57,329 nt of DNA from Arthrobacter sp. SDTb3-6. GTDB lineage: Bacteria > Actinomycetota > Actinomycetes > Actinomycetales > Micrococcaceae. Both the position numbers and the translations under genes were made by a program. Location: contig NZ_JAAMFN010000027.1 of the NCBI RefSeq assembly GCF_013376095.1, positions 1-57,329 of the forward strand. The letters are read 5' to 3'. This document shows positions 44,024 through 52,036 of this stretch, piece after piece (the stretch's first letter is position 1; every line of letters starts with the position of its first letter). The notes beneath the pieces are model-generated. The model was not told the origin of the DNA, made no database searches, and was given only the letters and a program-made list of their open reading frames with translations.

Positions 44024-44881
44024 ATGGAGCACCAAGCACCCGGCGATCCCGCCCAGTCCCACCCGGACGACGGCGGTGCGCAGGAGGGTGCCCGCGGCAC
44101 CGGGGCGCAGGGTGCCCACGCCACCCACGGCGCGCACGTCCCCGAGGCCACGGCGTTGGGACGCTTCAGCAGCAGCGCCTGGCGCTGGGGCAGGGAAATT
44201 GTCACCATCCTGGCCATCGCCCTGGTGCTGTCCTTCCTGATCAAGACCTTCCTGTTCCGCGCGTTTTACATTCCGTCCGGTTCCATGGAAAACACGTTGC
44301 GCATCGACGACAGGATCTTTGTAAACCTGCTGGTGCCGGAACCTTTTGCGCTCAAGCGCGGTGACGTGGTCGTGTTCAAGGACACCCTGGGATGGCTGCC
44401 GCCGCAGGCGGCCCCGACCGGGCCGTTTACCTGGATTGGCGACGTCGCCACGTTCCTTGGCCTGGCCCCGGACAGCTCGCAGCAGCACCTCGTCAAGCGT
44501 GTCATCGGTCTGCCGGGGGACCATGTGAAGTGCTGTACTGCGGCCGGGAAAATGACGGTCAACGGGGCGGCCCTCACGGAGCCGTACCTTTTCCCGGGGG
44601 CCTCTCCCTCGGACACCACCTTTGACGTGACAGTCCCGGCCGGGCACATCTGGGTCATGGGCGACCACCGCAACAACTCCGAGGACTCGCGCGCGCACCA
44701 GGCCCTGAACGGGACCGGCTTTGTGCCCATCTCCGCCGTGGAAGGCCGGGCCATCGTGATCGCCTGGCCATTGAACCACCTGGGCATCCTGGGGAACTAT
44801 CCGAAGGTGTTCGCCGACGTGCCCGCACCGTCAGGCGTGGGCCAGGGGACGTCGTCGGGCGTCGTCCCGGCGGGCAAGTAG
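44024..44881 (+). CDS. lepB: Signal peptidase I, second copy
   Basis: 285 residues. It differs from the first copy by a ~55-residue Gly/Ala/His/Gln-rich cytoplasmic N-terminus before the membrane helix (EIVTILAIALVLSFLIKTFLF). Catalytic Ser87 (IPSGSME), Lys158 (LVKRVIGLPGD) and GDHRNNSEDSR are intact. ATG follows TAAGGAAACCCC. The stop TAG shares its last base with the GTG of rnhB. The two copies probably differ in substrate range or amount. Confidence 0.94.
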   Translation: MEHQAPGDPAQSHPDDGGAQEGARGTGAQGAHATHGAHVPEATALGRFSSSAWRWGREIVTILAIALVLSFLIKTFLFRAFYIPSGSMENTLRIDDRIFVNLLVPEPFALKRGDVVVFKDTLGWLPPQAAPTGPFTWIGDVATFLGLAPDSSQQHLVKRVIGLPGDHVKCCTAAGKMTVNGAALTEPYLFPGASPSDTTFDVTVPAGHIWVMGDHRNNSEDSRAHQALNGTGFVPISAVEGRAIVIAWPLNHLGILGNYPKVFADVPAPSGVGQGTSSGVVPAGK

Positions 44882-45564
44882 TGGCGGCGCCGCCGCCCAC
44901 CTTGGCCTGGGAACGCGAACTGGCGGCCCAGGGCTACACGCTGGTGGCCGGCTGCGATGAGGTGGGCCGGGGTGCGCTGGCCGGCCCCGTCAGCGTCGGC
45001 CTGGTGGTCATCAACGCCGCGACGGCCACCGAACTGCCGGGGGTCAAGGACAGCAAGCTGCTGGGCGGGCCGGTCCGGCAGGCACTCGTGCCGGCCATCC
45101 GGGAGTGGGCGCAGGCCCAGGCGGTGGGACATGCCTCGGCGGCCGAGATTGACGCGGTGGGCCTCGTGTCCGCACTGCGCCTGGCCGGGACACGGGCGCT
45201 GGCTGCGGTTGCCGCGGAGCTCCTGCCCGGCTATGTCATCCTCGACGGCAACCAGGACTGGCTCTCCGCCCCCGTCCAGCCGGAGCTGCCGTTCCCCGGG
45301 CTGCCGCAGGATTCCGCCGGACCCGCCCCGGGCGCGGCCATGACGGTGCGCACCCGCATCAAGGCGGACATGACCTGCCTGTCGGTGGCTGCCGCGAGCG
45401 TGCTGGCGAAGGTGGAGCGGGACTCGATGATGGTGGAGCTGGCGCAGGACCATCCGCAGTTTGGCTGGGACGGCAACAAGGGCTATGCGACGGCAGCCCA
45501 CCGCGCGGCGATCGCCGGGCACGGACCCACGGATTTCCACCGCAAGACCTGGCGGCTGGTGTAG
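44881..45564 (+). CDS. rnhB: Ribonuclease HII
   Basis: 227 residues. It removes ribonucleotides from DNA and RNA-DNA hybrids. Catalytic acidic residues D26 and E27 in AGCDEVGRGALAGP, D in YVILDGNQDWL, and later D in KADMTCLSVAAASVLAKVERD. GTG start overlaps the lepB stop by one base, so it is coupled. C-terminus FHRKTWRLV is family-typical. Confidence 0.96.
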   Translation: MAAPPPTLAWERELAAQGYTLVAGCDEVGRGALAGPVSVGLVVINAATATELPGVKDSKLLGGPVRQALVPAIREWAQAQAVGHASAAEIDAVGLVSALRLAGTRALAAVAAELLPGYVILDGNQDWLSAPVQPELPFPGLPQDSAGPAPGAAMTVRTRIKADMTCLSVAAASVLAKVERDSMMVELAQDHPQFGWDGNKGYATAAHRAAIAGHGPTDFHRKTWRLV

Positions 45565-45627
45565 CTTTTCGCCGCGGGCGTACGGAGCCGTTCGTCGCCA
45601 GCGCCCCAAGTGATGGATGATGGAACC

Positions 45628-45960
45628 ATGAGCGCTGAGGACCTGGAAAACTACGAAACCGACATGGAGCTGCAGCTCTACCGTGAATACCGGGACGTGG
45701 TGAACCTCTTCAGCTACGTGGTGGAGACCGAGCGCCGCTTCTACCTGGCCAACCACGTCGACCTGCAGGCACGCTCCGCCGACGGCGAGGTCTACTTCGA
45801 CTTGACCCTCCAGGACGCCTGGGTGTGGGACGTCTACCGCACGGCCCGCTTCGTCAAGAACGTCCGTGTCATCACCTTCAAGGACGTCAACGTCGAGGAA
45901 CTGATCAAGACGGACGACCTCCAAATCCCCAAGGACGGCCGGCTGGGCCCGCTCGGCTGA
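45628..45960 (+). CDS. DUF2469 family protein
   Basis: 110 residues of an actinobacteria-restricted family (Rv2901c-like) always found between rnhB and yraN. Begins MSAEDLENYETDMELQLYREYRDVVNLFSYVVETERRFYLAN. Function unknown. ATG 45628 matches the family start; a GTG 18 bases upstream is in frame but not needed. A strong terminator follows. Confidence 0.95.
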   Translation: MSAEDLENYETDMELQLYREYRDVVNLFSYVVETERRFYLANHVDLQARSADGEVYFDLTLQDAWVWDVYRTARFVKNVRVITFKDVNVEELIKTDDLQIPKDGRLGPLG

Positions 45961-46000
45961 CCCTTCCGGCCCGTACCGGCCGGACCCAGGCAGGCAGGGG

Positions 46001-46041
46001 AGGACGACGCCGGAACCCGGGTTCCGGCGTCGTCCTTCCTT
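46001..46041 (+). terminator. Intrinsic terminator after DUF2469
   Basis: An 18-bp perfect inverted repeat (46001-46018 with 46019-46036; a small loop would form at the ACCCGGGT centre), followed by TCCTTTTGT. It separates the rplS-lepB-rnhB block from yraN. Confidence 0.9.
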
Positions 46042-46155
46042 TTGTGCCCGCCGTCCTTCCTCCACAACGGGTGCCCGCGCGCCGGCTTTCCACATTTGGC
46101 CCAACCATTCCTCCGCGGCACGGAAATAACCGCCACGCTGGCAGTGGAGGTTGCC

Positions 46156-46512
46156 ATGAGAGCGAAAGATGCATTGGGCCTGAGCGGTGAAAGGCTCGCC
46201 GCGGACTATCTCGAGGACCGGGGGATCCGGGTCATCGACAGCAATTGGCGGTGCCCGTCGGGGGAGATCGACCTGGTGGCACTCGATGGTGCCGAACTGG
46301 TGATCGTGGAGGTCAAGACCCGCCGGTCGAGGCGTTACGGCGACCCGCTGGAGGCCGTCACGCCGGCCAAGTTGCGCCGGCTGCGGACCTTGGCCGTGCT
46401 GTGGGCGAGGGAGCACCGGCACGTCATCGGCGGGCTGCGGGTCGACGCCGTGGGCATCGTCATGAACGGGCGTGCGGAACCCAGCATTGACCACCTCAAG
46501 GGGGTGTTGTGA
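46156..46512 (+). CDS. yraN: YraN/UPF0102 nuclease-fold protein
   Basis: 118 residues. Endonuclease-like fold with GEIDLVALDGAELVIVEVKTRR: D39, E52 and K54 form the PD-(D/E)xK-type active site. Function is not settled; it regularly sits next to yifB and dprA. ATG 46156 follows GGAGG at five bases. The stop is immediately followed by the yifB ATG. Confidence 0.93.
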   Translation: MRAKDALGLSGERLAADYLEDRGIRVIDSNWRCPSGEIDLVALDGAELVIVEVKTRRSRRYGDPLEAVTPAKLRRLRTLAVLWAREHRHVIGGLRVDAVGIVMNGRAEPSIDHLKGVL

Positions 46513-48066
46513 ATGGGGATGGGCAGGGCGCTGGCGGTGGCCCTCGTGGGGCTCAACGGCCACGTGATCGAGGTTGAGGCGGACATCGGCCAGACCCTTC
46601 CCAGCTTCATATTGCTGGGACTTCCCGATGCGGCCCTGAGCGAGGCGCGCGAGCGCATCCGTTCGGCGGCCCATAACTCCGGGATCCCGTTGAGCCGGCG
46701 GAAGATCACGGTCAATCTGGTTCCCGCCTCGCTGCCCAAGAAGGGTTCCGGCTTTGACCTGGCCATCGTCATGGCGTCGCTGGAAGCGGCCGGGGACGTG
46801 CGCCGGACCGGGGGAACGGTATTCATTGCCGAACTGGGCCTGGACGGGCGGCTGCGGCCGGTCCGCGGTGTGCTGCCGGCGGTGCTGGCGGCCATGCAGG
46901 CCGGCTGGAAGGAGTTCGTGGTGGCGGAGTCGAACCTGGCGGAGGCGGAACTGGTGGCCGGGGCCAAGGTGCGCGGCTACGCTTCGCTGGCTCACGTGGC
47001 AGCGGATTTTGACGCCGATCCCCGGGAACTGGTGTACGCCGTGCCCGATGGCCCCACGGCGGCCGCGACGGGGCCAAGCGAAGGCCCGGCCGCCGTGGAC
47101 CGGGCCACGCCGGACCTCTGCGAGGTGGCAGGGCAGGCCGAGGCCCGGCTGGCACTGGAGATCGCTGCGGCGGGCGGCCACCACCTGATGATGGTGGGCC
47201 CGCCGGGCTCGGGCAAGACCATGCTGGCTGAACGCCTGCCGGGGCTCCTGCCGGAGCTCAGCGACGACGAGGCCCTGGAGGTGACGGCCATCCATTCGCT
47301 GGACCATGTGCGCAGCGGCGTCAATGCCCTGATCCGGCGTCCGCCCTACGAACGCCCGCACCACTCCGCCAGCCCGGCCGCCATCATCGGGGGAGGGACC
47401 GGCATTCCCCGGCCGGGGGCCGCATCCCGTGCGCACAGGGGCGTGCTGTTCCTGGATGAGGCGCCCGAATTCGAAAAGCGGGTCCTCGACGCCCTGCGCC
47501 AACCGCTCGAAAGCGGCGAACTGGTGCTCCACCGTTCGGCCGGGACGGCCGCCTACCCGGCACGCTTCCAGCTCGTGCTCGCCGCGAACCCCTGCCCGTG
47601 CGGGAAGGCGGCGGGCAAGGGCATCAGTTGCGAGTGCACGCCCATGGCGCGGCGCCGCTACTTTGGCCGGTTGTCCGGGCCGCTGCTGGACCGTGTGGAC
47701 ATCCAGCTGCAAGTCAACCGCGTGCAGCTGGCCCAGCTCTCCGACGCCGCACCGCGGGAAGGCACCGCCCAGGTTGCGGCACGGGTGCAGGCGGCACGGG
47801 ACACCGCCAGGGAACGGCTGCGCCCGTATGGCCTGGTGCACAACGCAGACCTCACCGGCAGGATCCTGCGCGGGCCCCTGCGGCTGCCCCCGGTTGACAC
47901 GGCCCTGCTGGACCGGGCCATGGGCCTGGGCACCCTGACGGCCCGCGGCTATGACAGGGTCTTGCGCCTGGCCTGGACGGTCGCGGACGTGCAGGGCCGC
48001 GAACGGCCCCGCGCCGACGACGTCGGCCTGGCCCTGACACTGCGACAACGAGGAGAAGGACAATGA
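46513..48066 (+). CDS. comM: YifB/ComM-like Mg chelatase-type AAA+ ATPase
   Basis: 517 residues. An N-terminal ChlI-related domain (ALVGLNGHVIEVEADIG.., IRSAAHNSGIPLS) precedes an AAA+ module with GPPGSGKT (about 229-236), FLDEAPEFEK (Walker B) and a C-terminal Mg-chelatase subunit domain (DAAPREGTAQVAARVQAARD). ComM is a branch-migration helicase in natural transformation of Gram-negatives; the role in actinobacteria is inferred from its place before dprA. ATGA overlap with dprA. Confidence 0.92.
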   Translation: MGMGRALAVALVGLNGHVIEVEADIGQTLPSFILLGLPDAALSEARERIRSAAHNSGIPLSRRKITVNLVPASLPKKGSGFDLAIVMASLEAAGDVRRTGGTVFIAELGLDGRLRPVRGVLPAVLAAMQAGWKEFVVAESNLAEAELVAGAKVRGYASLAHVAADFDADPRELVYAVPDGPTAAATGPSEGPAAVDRATPDLCEVAGQAEARLALEIAAAGGHHLMMVGPPGSGKTMLAERLPGLLPELSDDEALEVTAIHSLDHVRSGVNALIRRPPYERPHHSASPAAIIGGGTGIPRPGAASRAHRGVLFLDEAPEFEKRVLDALRQPLESGELVLHRSAGTAAYPARFQLVLAANPCPCGKAAGKGISCECTPMARRRYFGRLSGPLLDRVDIQLQVNRVQLAQLSDAAPREGTAQVAARVQAARDTARERLRPYGLVHNADLTGRILRGPLRLPPVDTALLDRAMGLGTLTARGYDRVLRLAWTVADVQGRERPRADDVGLALTLRQRGEGQ

Positions 48067-49346
48067 ACGACACCAACCACCGCGGCACGGGCCCAGGCGA
48101 CGGCAGTGCAGACATCCGCGTGGCCAGGGCGGCCCTGACCCGGCTGATGGAACCGTCCGACCTGGCCGGACTGGCGCTCATTGCCGTCGCAGGCCCCGTG
48201 GACGCGCTGGCCTTCATCCGCAGCGGCGCCGGGTCCAGCGCCGTGCTGGAACAGGAGATGACCGAGGTGATGGCCGAGGCCGGCACAGGCCGCTGGCCGG
48301 GCCTGGCCGACGCGCTGGGGCGGTGGCGGCCGCGGCTGGCCGACCTGGCCCCCGAACGCGACCTGGGACTGCTGGAACGGTACGGCGGCGGGCTGCTGAT
48401 CCCCGAAGACCCCCAGTGGCCGGCCTCCCTGGCCGACCTGCAGCTGACGGCACCCATTGCCTTGTGGATGCGCGGGCGCATGCTGCACCTGCCGGGGCAA
48501 CAGCGCTGCATTGCCCTGGTCGGTTCCCGGGACGGCACCAGCTACGGCGTCAACCTCACCGCGGAAATCGCCTCGTCCCTCGTGCAGCGCGGCTACACCG
48601 TGGTCAGCGGCGGGGCCTACGGCATTGACGCCAGTGCCCACCGCGGCGCACTCGCCGCAGCCAGGCAGGACCCCGCCTACTGGGGCGCTGCCCCGCCCGC
48701 CGGAGCGGCGCCCCTGCCCGGAGCCGGCGGCACGGCCCAGCCGCCCACCGTGGCGGTCATGGCCGGGGGCCTCGACAGGTTCTACCCGTCGGGCAACGAG
48801 GACCTCCTGCGCACCATCACCGAACAAGGCTGCATCATCGCCGAGGTTCCCCCGGGCACCAACCCGACCCGTTACCGCTTTTTGCAACGGAACAGGTTAA
48901 TCGCGGCGCTGTGTGAAATGACAGTCGTGGTCGAGGCACGGTGGCGGTCCGGGGCCCTCAACACCGCCCACCATGCCGAGCAGCTCAGCCGGTCCGTCGG
49001 AGCCGTCCCCGGCTCGGTGTACTCGGCAAACTCCGCCGGCTGCCACCGGCTGCTGCGGGAAGGGGCTGCCGTGTGCGTGACCGACGCGGCGGACATTGCC
49101 GAACTGGCCGGAGCCGCCGGGGCCAACCTGGCACCGGAACGGGATGCCGCACCGGCCGTGCACGACGGGCTCGGCGTGGAAGACCTCCTGCTGCTCGACG
49201 CCCTGCCGCTGCGTTCGGCCACCACGGTGGACAAGCTCACCGTGGTGGCCGGGCTCGGGACGGCCACCGTGCTGGCGGGCCTGGGCCGGCTGGAACTGCT
49301 CGGGCTGGCCGAGCGGCTGAACAACGGCTGGAAGCGCAATCGATGA
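48063..49346 (+). CDS. dprA: DNA-processing protein DprA
   Basis: 427 residues. It loads RecA on incoming single-stranded DNA in transformation. Rossmann-like domain with LVGSRDGTSYGVNLTAEIASSLVQRGYTVVSGGAYGIDASAHRGAL, a Gly/Pro-rich loop insert (WGAAPPAGAAPLPGAGGTAQPP), and a C-terminal winged-helix part (TVDKLTVVAGLGTATVLAGLGRLELLGL). Starts at the ATGA overlap with comM. Downstream, 235 bp carry only the promoter of the macro gene and a G7 run at 49424-49430. Confidence 0.92.
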   Translation: MNDTNHRGTGPGDGSADIRVARAALTRLMEPSDLAGLALIAVAGPVDALAFIRSGAGSSAVLEQEMTEVMAEAGTGRWPGLADALGRWRPRLADLAPERDLGLLERYGGGLLIPEDPQWPASLADLQLTAPIALWMRGRMLHLPGQQRCIALVGSRDGTSYGVNLTAEIASSLVQRGYTVVSGGAYGIDASAHRGALAAARQDPAYWGAAPPAGAAPLPGAGGTAQPPTVAVMAGGLDRFYPSGNEDLLRTITEQGCIIAEVPPGTNPTRYRFLQRNRLIAALCEMTVVVEARWRSGALNTAHHAEQLSRSVGAVPGSVYSANSAGCHRLLREGAAVCVTDAADIAELAGAAGANLAPERDAAPAVHDGLGVEDLLLLDALPLRSATTVDKLTVVAGLGTATVLAGLGRLELLGLAERLNNGWKRNR

Positions 49347-49544
49347 AGCCGGCCGAAGCACGGGGTGTTGCCCGGCGGTCCAACCAGGTGCAGCAGCCGC
49401 TGCCCGGCTGCCGGGCGCGCCGTGGGGGGGCGGCCACAATGCCATCAGTGCGCGAGGGGCCTGCAGGACCCTCTTCCCGCCTGGCGGGTGCGCCGTGGCC
49501 GGCATGCCGGGCCGCACGAACCTGGCCGGGAGGGCCGGGTGCCC

Positions 49545-49573
49545 CTGACAGCGGCAACGGCACCTTTGATAGC
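49545..49573 (+). promoter_or_regulatory. Promoter of the macro-domain gene, near-leaderless
   Basis: CTGACA (49545-49550), 17-base spacer, GATAGC (49568-49573), then eight bases to ATG 49582. Same -35 and spacing as the peptide importer promoter. No Shine-Dalgarno site. Confidence 0.55.
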
Positions 49574-49581
49574 GTGGGCGC

Positions 49582-50115
49582 ATGGATATCACCGTTGTCC
49601 AGACGGACATCACCACCTTGGACGTGGACGCGATCGTCAACGCGGCCAACCCGGGCCTGCTCGGGGGAGGCGGGGTGGACGGTGCCATCCACCGGGCCGC
49701 CGGAGCGGAACTGCTGGCCGAGTGCCGGGAACTGCGGCGCACCCGCTATCCCGGCGGACTGCCCGTTGGGGATGCCGTGGCCACGGGCGCAGGGCTGCTG
49801 CCGGCGCGCTGGGTGATCCACACCGTGGGCCCCAACCGCTATGCCGGGCAGGTGGACCGGACCCTGCTGGAGAGCTGCTTTTCACGCTGTTGCGAGGTGG
49901 CCGCCGAGATCGGGGCCCGGACCATGGCATTTCCCGCCATCGGCGGCGGGGTGTACGGCTGGTCGGCCACGGACGTCGCCGCCGCGGCAATGGCGGGCCT
50001 TGCCGCCGCCGGGCACGCCGCCAGGGTCCGGGGCGGGCCGCAGCTTCCGGAGGCAGTGGTTCTCGTGGCCTTTTCGCCCGCCATGGCCCGCGCATTCCGA
50101 GAAGCCGCGGGCTAA
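49582..50115 (+). CDS. Macro-domain protein (ADP-ribose hydrolase type)
   Basis: 177 residues. One macro domain: DITVVQTDIT, IVNAANPGLLGGGGVDGAIHRAAG with N20, N23 and D33 of the O-acetyl-ADP-ribose deacetylase/mono-ADP-ribosylhydrolase group (YmdB/MacroD-like), GLLPARWVIHTVGP, and MAFPAIGGGVYGWSATDVA. It likely removes ADP-ribose from proteins or from O-acetyl-ADP-ribose. It stands alone between dprA and xerC with its own promoter. No ADP-ribosyltransferase or sirtuin gene is next to it. Confidence 0.94.
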   Translation: MDITVVQTDITTLDVDAIVNAANPGLLGGGGVDGAIHRAAGAELLAECRELRRTRYPGGLPVGDAVATGAGLLPARWVIHTVGPNRYAGQVDRTLLESCFSRCCEVAAEIGARTMAFPAIGGGVYGWSATDVAAAAMAGLAAAGHAARVRGGPQLPEAVVLVAFSPAMARAFREAAG

Positions 50116-50139
50116 GCCGGACCCCGGCGGCGGGTCAGC

Positions 50140-50168
50140 TTGCCCGGACGGGCCGGACAGCGCACAGT
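50140..50168 (+). promoter_or_regulatory. Promoter of xerC, leaderless
   Basis: TTGCCC (50140-50145), 17-base spacer, CACAGT (50163-50168), six bases (GGGGGT), then GTG 50175. The start context GGGGGTGTGG is the same as at the HD-GYP/LuxR gene. The -10 is weak (A2 and T6 only). Confidence 0.45.
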
Positions 50169-50174
50169 GGGGGT

Positions 50175-51110
50175 GTGGACCATGACGAACGCACGCACCT
50201 GCCCGAACCGCTGGCCCGGGCAGCTGAAGGATTTGAGCGCTATCTTGCCGCGGAGCGCGGCCGGTCTGCGCACACCGTGCGGGCCTACAGGGGCGATGTC
50301 GACGCCCTGCTCATCCACGCGGTCGCCGAAGGGGTCACGGGCCTCGGCGGCCTCGACCTGCCGCTCCTGCGCCGCTGGCTGGGCGGGCAAAGCGCGGAAG
50401 GCATGTCACGCTCGACGCTGGCCCGCCGGGCGGCCACGGCCCGCAGCTTTACCGCCTGGGCGCTTCGTGAAGAGCTCCTTGACGTTGACCCCGCGCTCCG
50501 GTTGAAGGCGCCCAGGCAGGACCATGCCCTCCCGGCCGTGCTGCAGCAACAGCAAATCCAGCGGCTCATGGCCAGGCTTGGGGAGGCCGCGGCGGGCGGG
50601 GACGCAGCAGCACTCCGGGACCACGCCATGGTGGAACTGCTGTACGCAACGGGCATCCGCGTCGGTGAACTATCCGGCACCGACGTCGACAGCCTCAACC
50701 GCGAACGCCGCACCCTTCGTGTCCTCGGCAAGGGCGACAAGGAGCGGGTGGTCCCCTACGGGCTGCCGGCCGCCCGGGCCGTGGAACGGTGGCTGCTGGC
50801 CGGCCGGCCGCATTTGGCCAAGGACGCCAGCGGACCAGCGCTCTTTCTCGGCAGGCGCGGCGGCCGGATCGACCAGCGCACCGTGCGCACCGTCGTCGAA
50901 CGGGCCTTTGGCGCCCTGGGGGACACCGCGGCCACGGGCCCGCATACGCTCCGGCATTCCGCGGCCACCCACCTGCTCGACGGCGGGGCGGACCTGCGCG
51001 CGGTGCAGGAAATCCTGGGGCACAGCTCCCTGGCCACCACCCAGCTGTACACGCACGTCTCGGTCGAACGGCTGCGCGAGGGCTACCGGCAGGCGCACCC
51101 CAGGGCCTGA
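50175..51110 (+). CDS. xerC: Tyrosine recombinase XerC
   Basis: 311 residues. It resolves chromosome dimers at dif with XerD. N-terminal SAM-like core-binding domain (FERYLAAERGRSAHTVRAYRGD) and catalytic domain with R162 (TGIRVGELSG), K186 (GKGDKE), H257 and R260 (HTLRHSAATHLL), H283 (LGHSS) and nucleophile Y292 (TQLYTH). All six active-site residues are present. GTG 50175 is taken because the -10 lies six bases before it and the protein N-terminus then fits the family; a longer frame would overlap the macro gene entirely. Confidence 0.94.
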   Translation: MDHDERTHLPEPLARAAEGFERYLAAERGRSAHTVRAYRGDVDALLIHAVAEGVTGLGGLDLPLLRRWLGGQSAEGMSRSTLARRAATARSFTAWALREELLDVDPALRLKAPRQDHALPAVLQQQQIQRLMARLGEAAAGGDAAALRDHAMVELLYATGIRVGELSGTDVDSLNRERRTLRVLGKGDKERVVPYGLPAARAVERWLLAGRPHLAKDASGPALFLGRRGGRIDQRTVRTVVERAFGALGDTAATGPHTLRHSAATHLLDGGADLRAVQEILGHSSLATTQLYTHVSVERLREGYRQAHPRA

Positions 51111-51398
51111 ACCCGGACTGTGCCCGACGTCCGGGAACCCGGACCGGGCCGGCAGCAACCCGGCACCAGGACATTTTTTCGGGCCGTATGGCGAATTTGC
51201 CGCGTCCGGTGGCGCAATCGGCCCGGCTACGGCACAATGAGAGGGAACCTTGGGGCGAACGGTGCATTGCCGGAACAAACCAGGGGGAGATAACAGGCCG
51301 CTGGCAGGGAAGGGTCGGCACACAAGCAGCTCCGCACAAACAGTTCCATCCGTATGAAGGTCGTTGGGGAAGACGCACCTACTGCAATGGAGGATGGA

Positions 51399-51902
51399 AT
51401 GAACGTCGTAATGACGCGCGGTGTCTTGTATGTGCACTCAGCCCCGGCTGTCATGTGCCCACATATTGAATCATCCATCGCCGCCGTGATGGATCAGCGC
51501 ACGGGACTGCAGTGGACGCCACAGCCCGCGGCGCCCAATGTCATGCGCACGGAATATGTGTGGCACGGCCTGGCCGGCACCGGTGCGCGCCTGGCCTCGG
51601 CCCTCCGCGGCTGGGCCAACGTCCGCTACGAGGTCACCGAGGAACCCAGCGCCGGCTGCGACGGCTCCCGGTGGTCGCACACCCCCGAGCTGGGCATCTT
51701 CCATGCGGTCACCGACGTCCACGGCAACATCATGGTTTCCGAAGACCGCATCCGATATGCCTACGAGGCTGGCAAGGGCGAGCCTTCCGCCGTCTACCAG
51801 GAACTGTCGCTTGCCCTGGGAGAGGCTTGGGACGAAGAGCTGGAGCCGTTCCGGCACGCGGCAGCAGGGGCCCCCGTCCGGTGGCTCCACCATGTGGGCT
51901 GA
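51399..51902 (+). CDS. DUF3145 family protein
   Basis: 167 residues of an actinobacterial family of unknown function. Starts VVMTRGVLYVHSAPAVMCPHIESSIAAVM, with WHGLAGTGARLASALRGW and GIFHAVTDVHGNIMVSEDRIRYAYE as conserved blocks. ATG 51399 follows GGAGGATGGA. The 288 bp upstream hold no gene; a CACAAT at 51233 could be a -10. A terminator shared with the fab operon follows. Confidence 0.93.
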   Translation: MNVVMTRGVLYVHSAPAVMCPHIESSIAAVMDQRTGLQWTPQPAAPNVMRTEYVWHGLAGTGARLASALRGWANVRYEVTEEPSAGCDGSRWSHTPELGIFHAVTDVHGNIMVSEDRIRYAYEAGKGEPSAVYQELSLALGEAWDEELEPFRHAAAGAPVRWLHHVG

Positions 51903-51976
51903 CTGACCCCGCTTCATTCCAGCGTCGATCCACCCGAAGCCGGCGCCGTGGCCGCACGCAGCCCCGACCCGAACAA

Positions 51977-52013
51977 AAGGCGGCGCGCACCTTCACAAGG
52001 TGCGCGCCGCCTT
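51977..52013. terminator. Bidirectional terminator between DUF3145 and fabF
   Basis: A 17-bp perfect stem (51977-51993 with 51997-52013) with loop CAC. On the minus strand it is followed by TTGTTC after CCTT, giving a T-rich tail for the fab operon; on the plus strand by CGTGGTT. Confidence 0.88.
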
Positions 52014-52036
52014 CGTGGTTAATGCCAGCGGGGTGC

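Noticed and set aside
44797-48063. Long minus-strand frame opposite rnhB-DUF2469-yraN-comM
   Set aside because: Same antisense effect of high GC; it crosses a strong terminator and several confirmed genes.
49365-51110. One long frame covering the macro gene and xerC
   Set aside because: Its first 270 codons are in another frame of the macro gene and unlike any recombinase; the XerC family begins near 50175.
51130-51180. Possible terminator after xerC with a T6 run at 51174-51179
   Set aside because: The nearest stem is only about 5 bp and lies ~10 bases before the T run, so the structure is not convincing.
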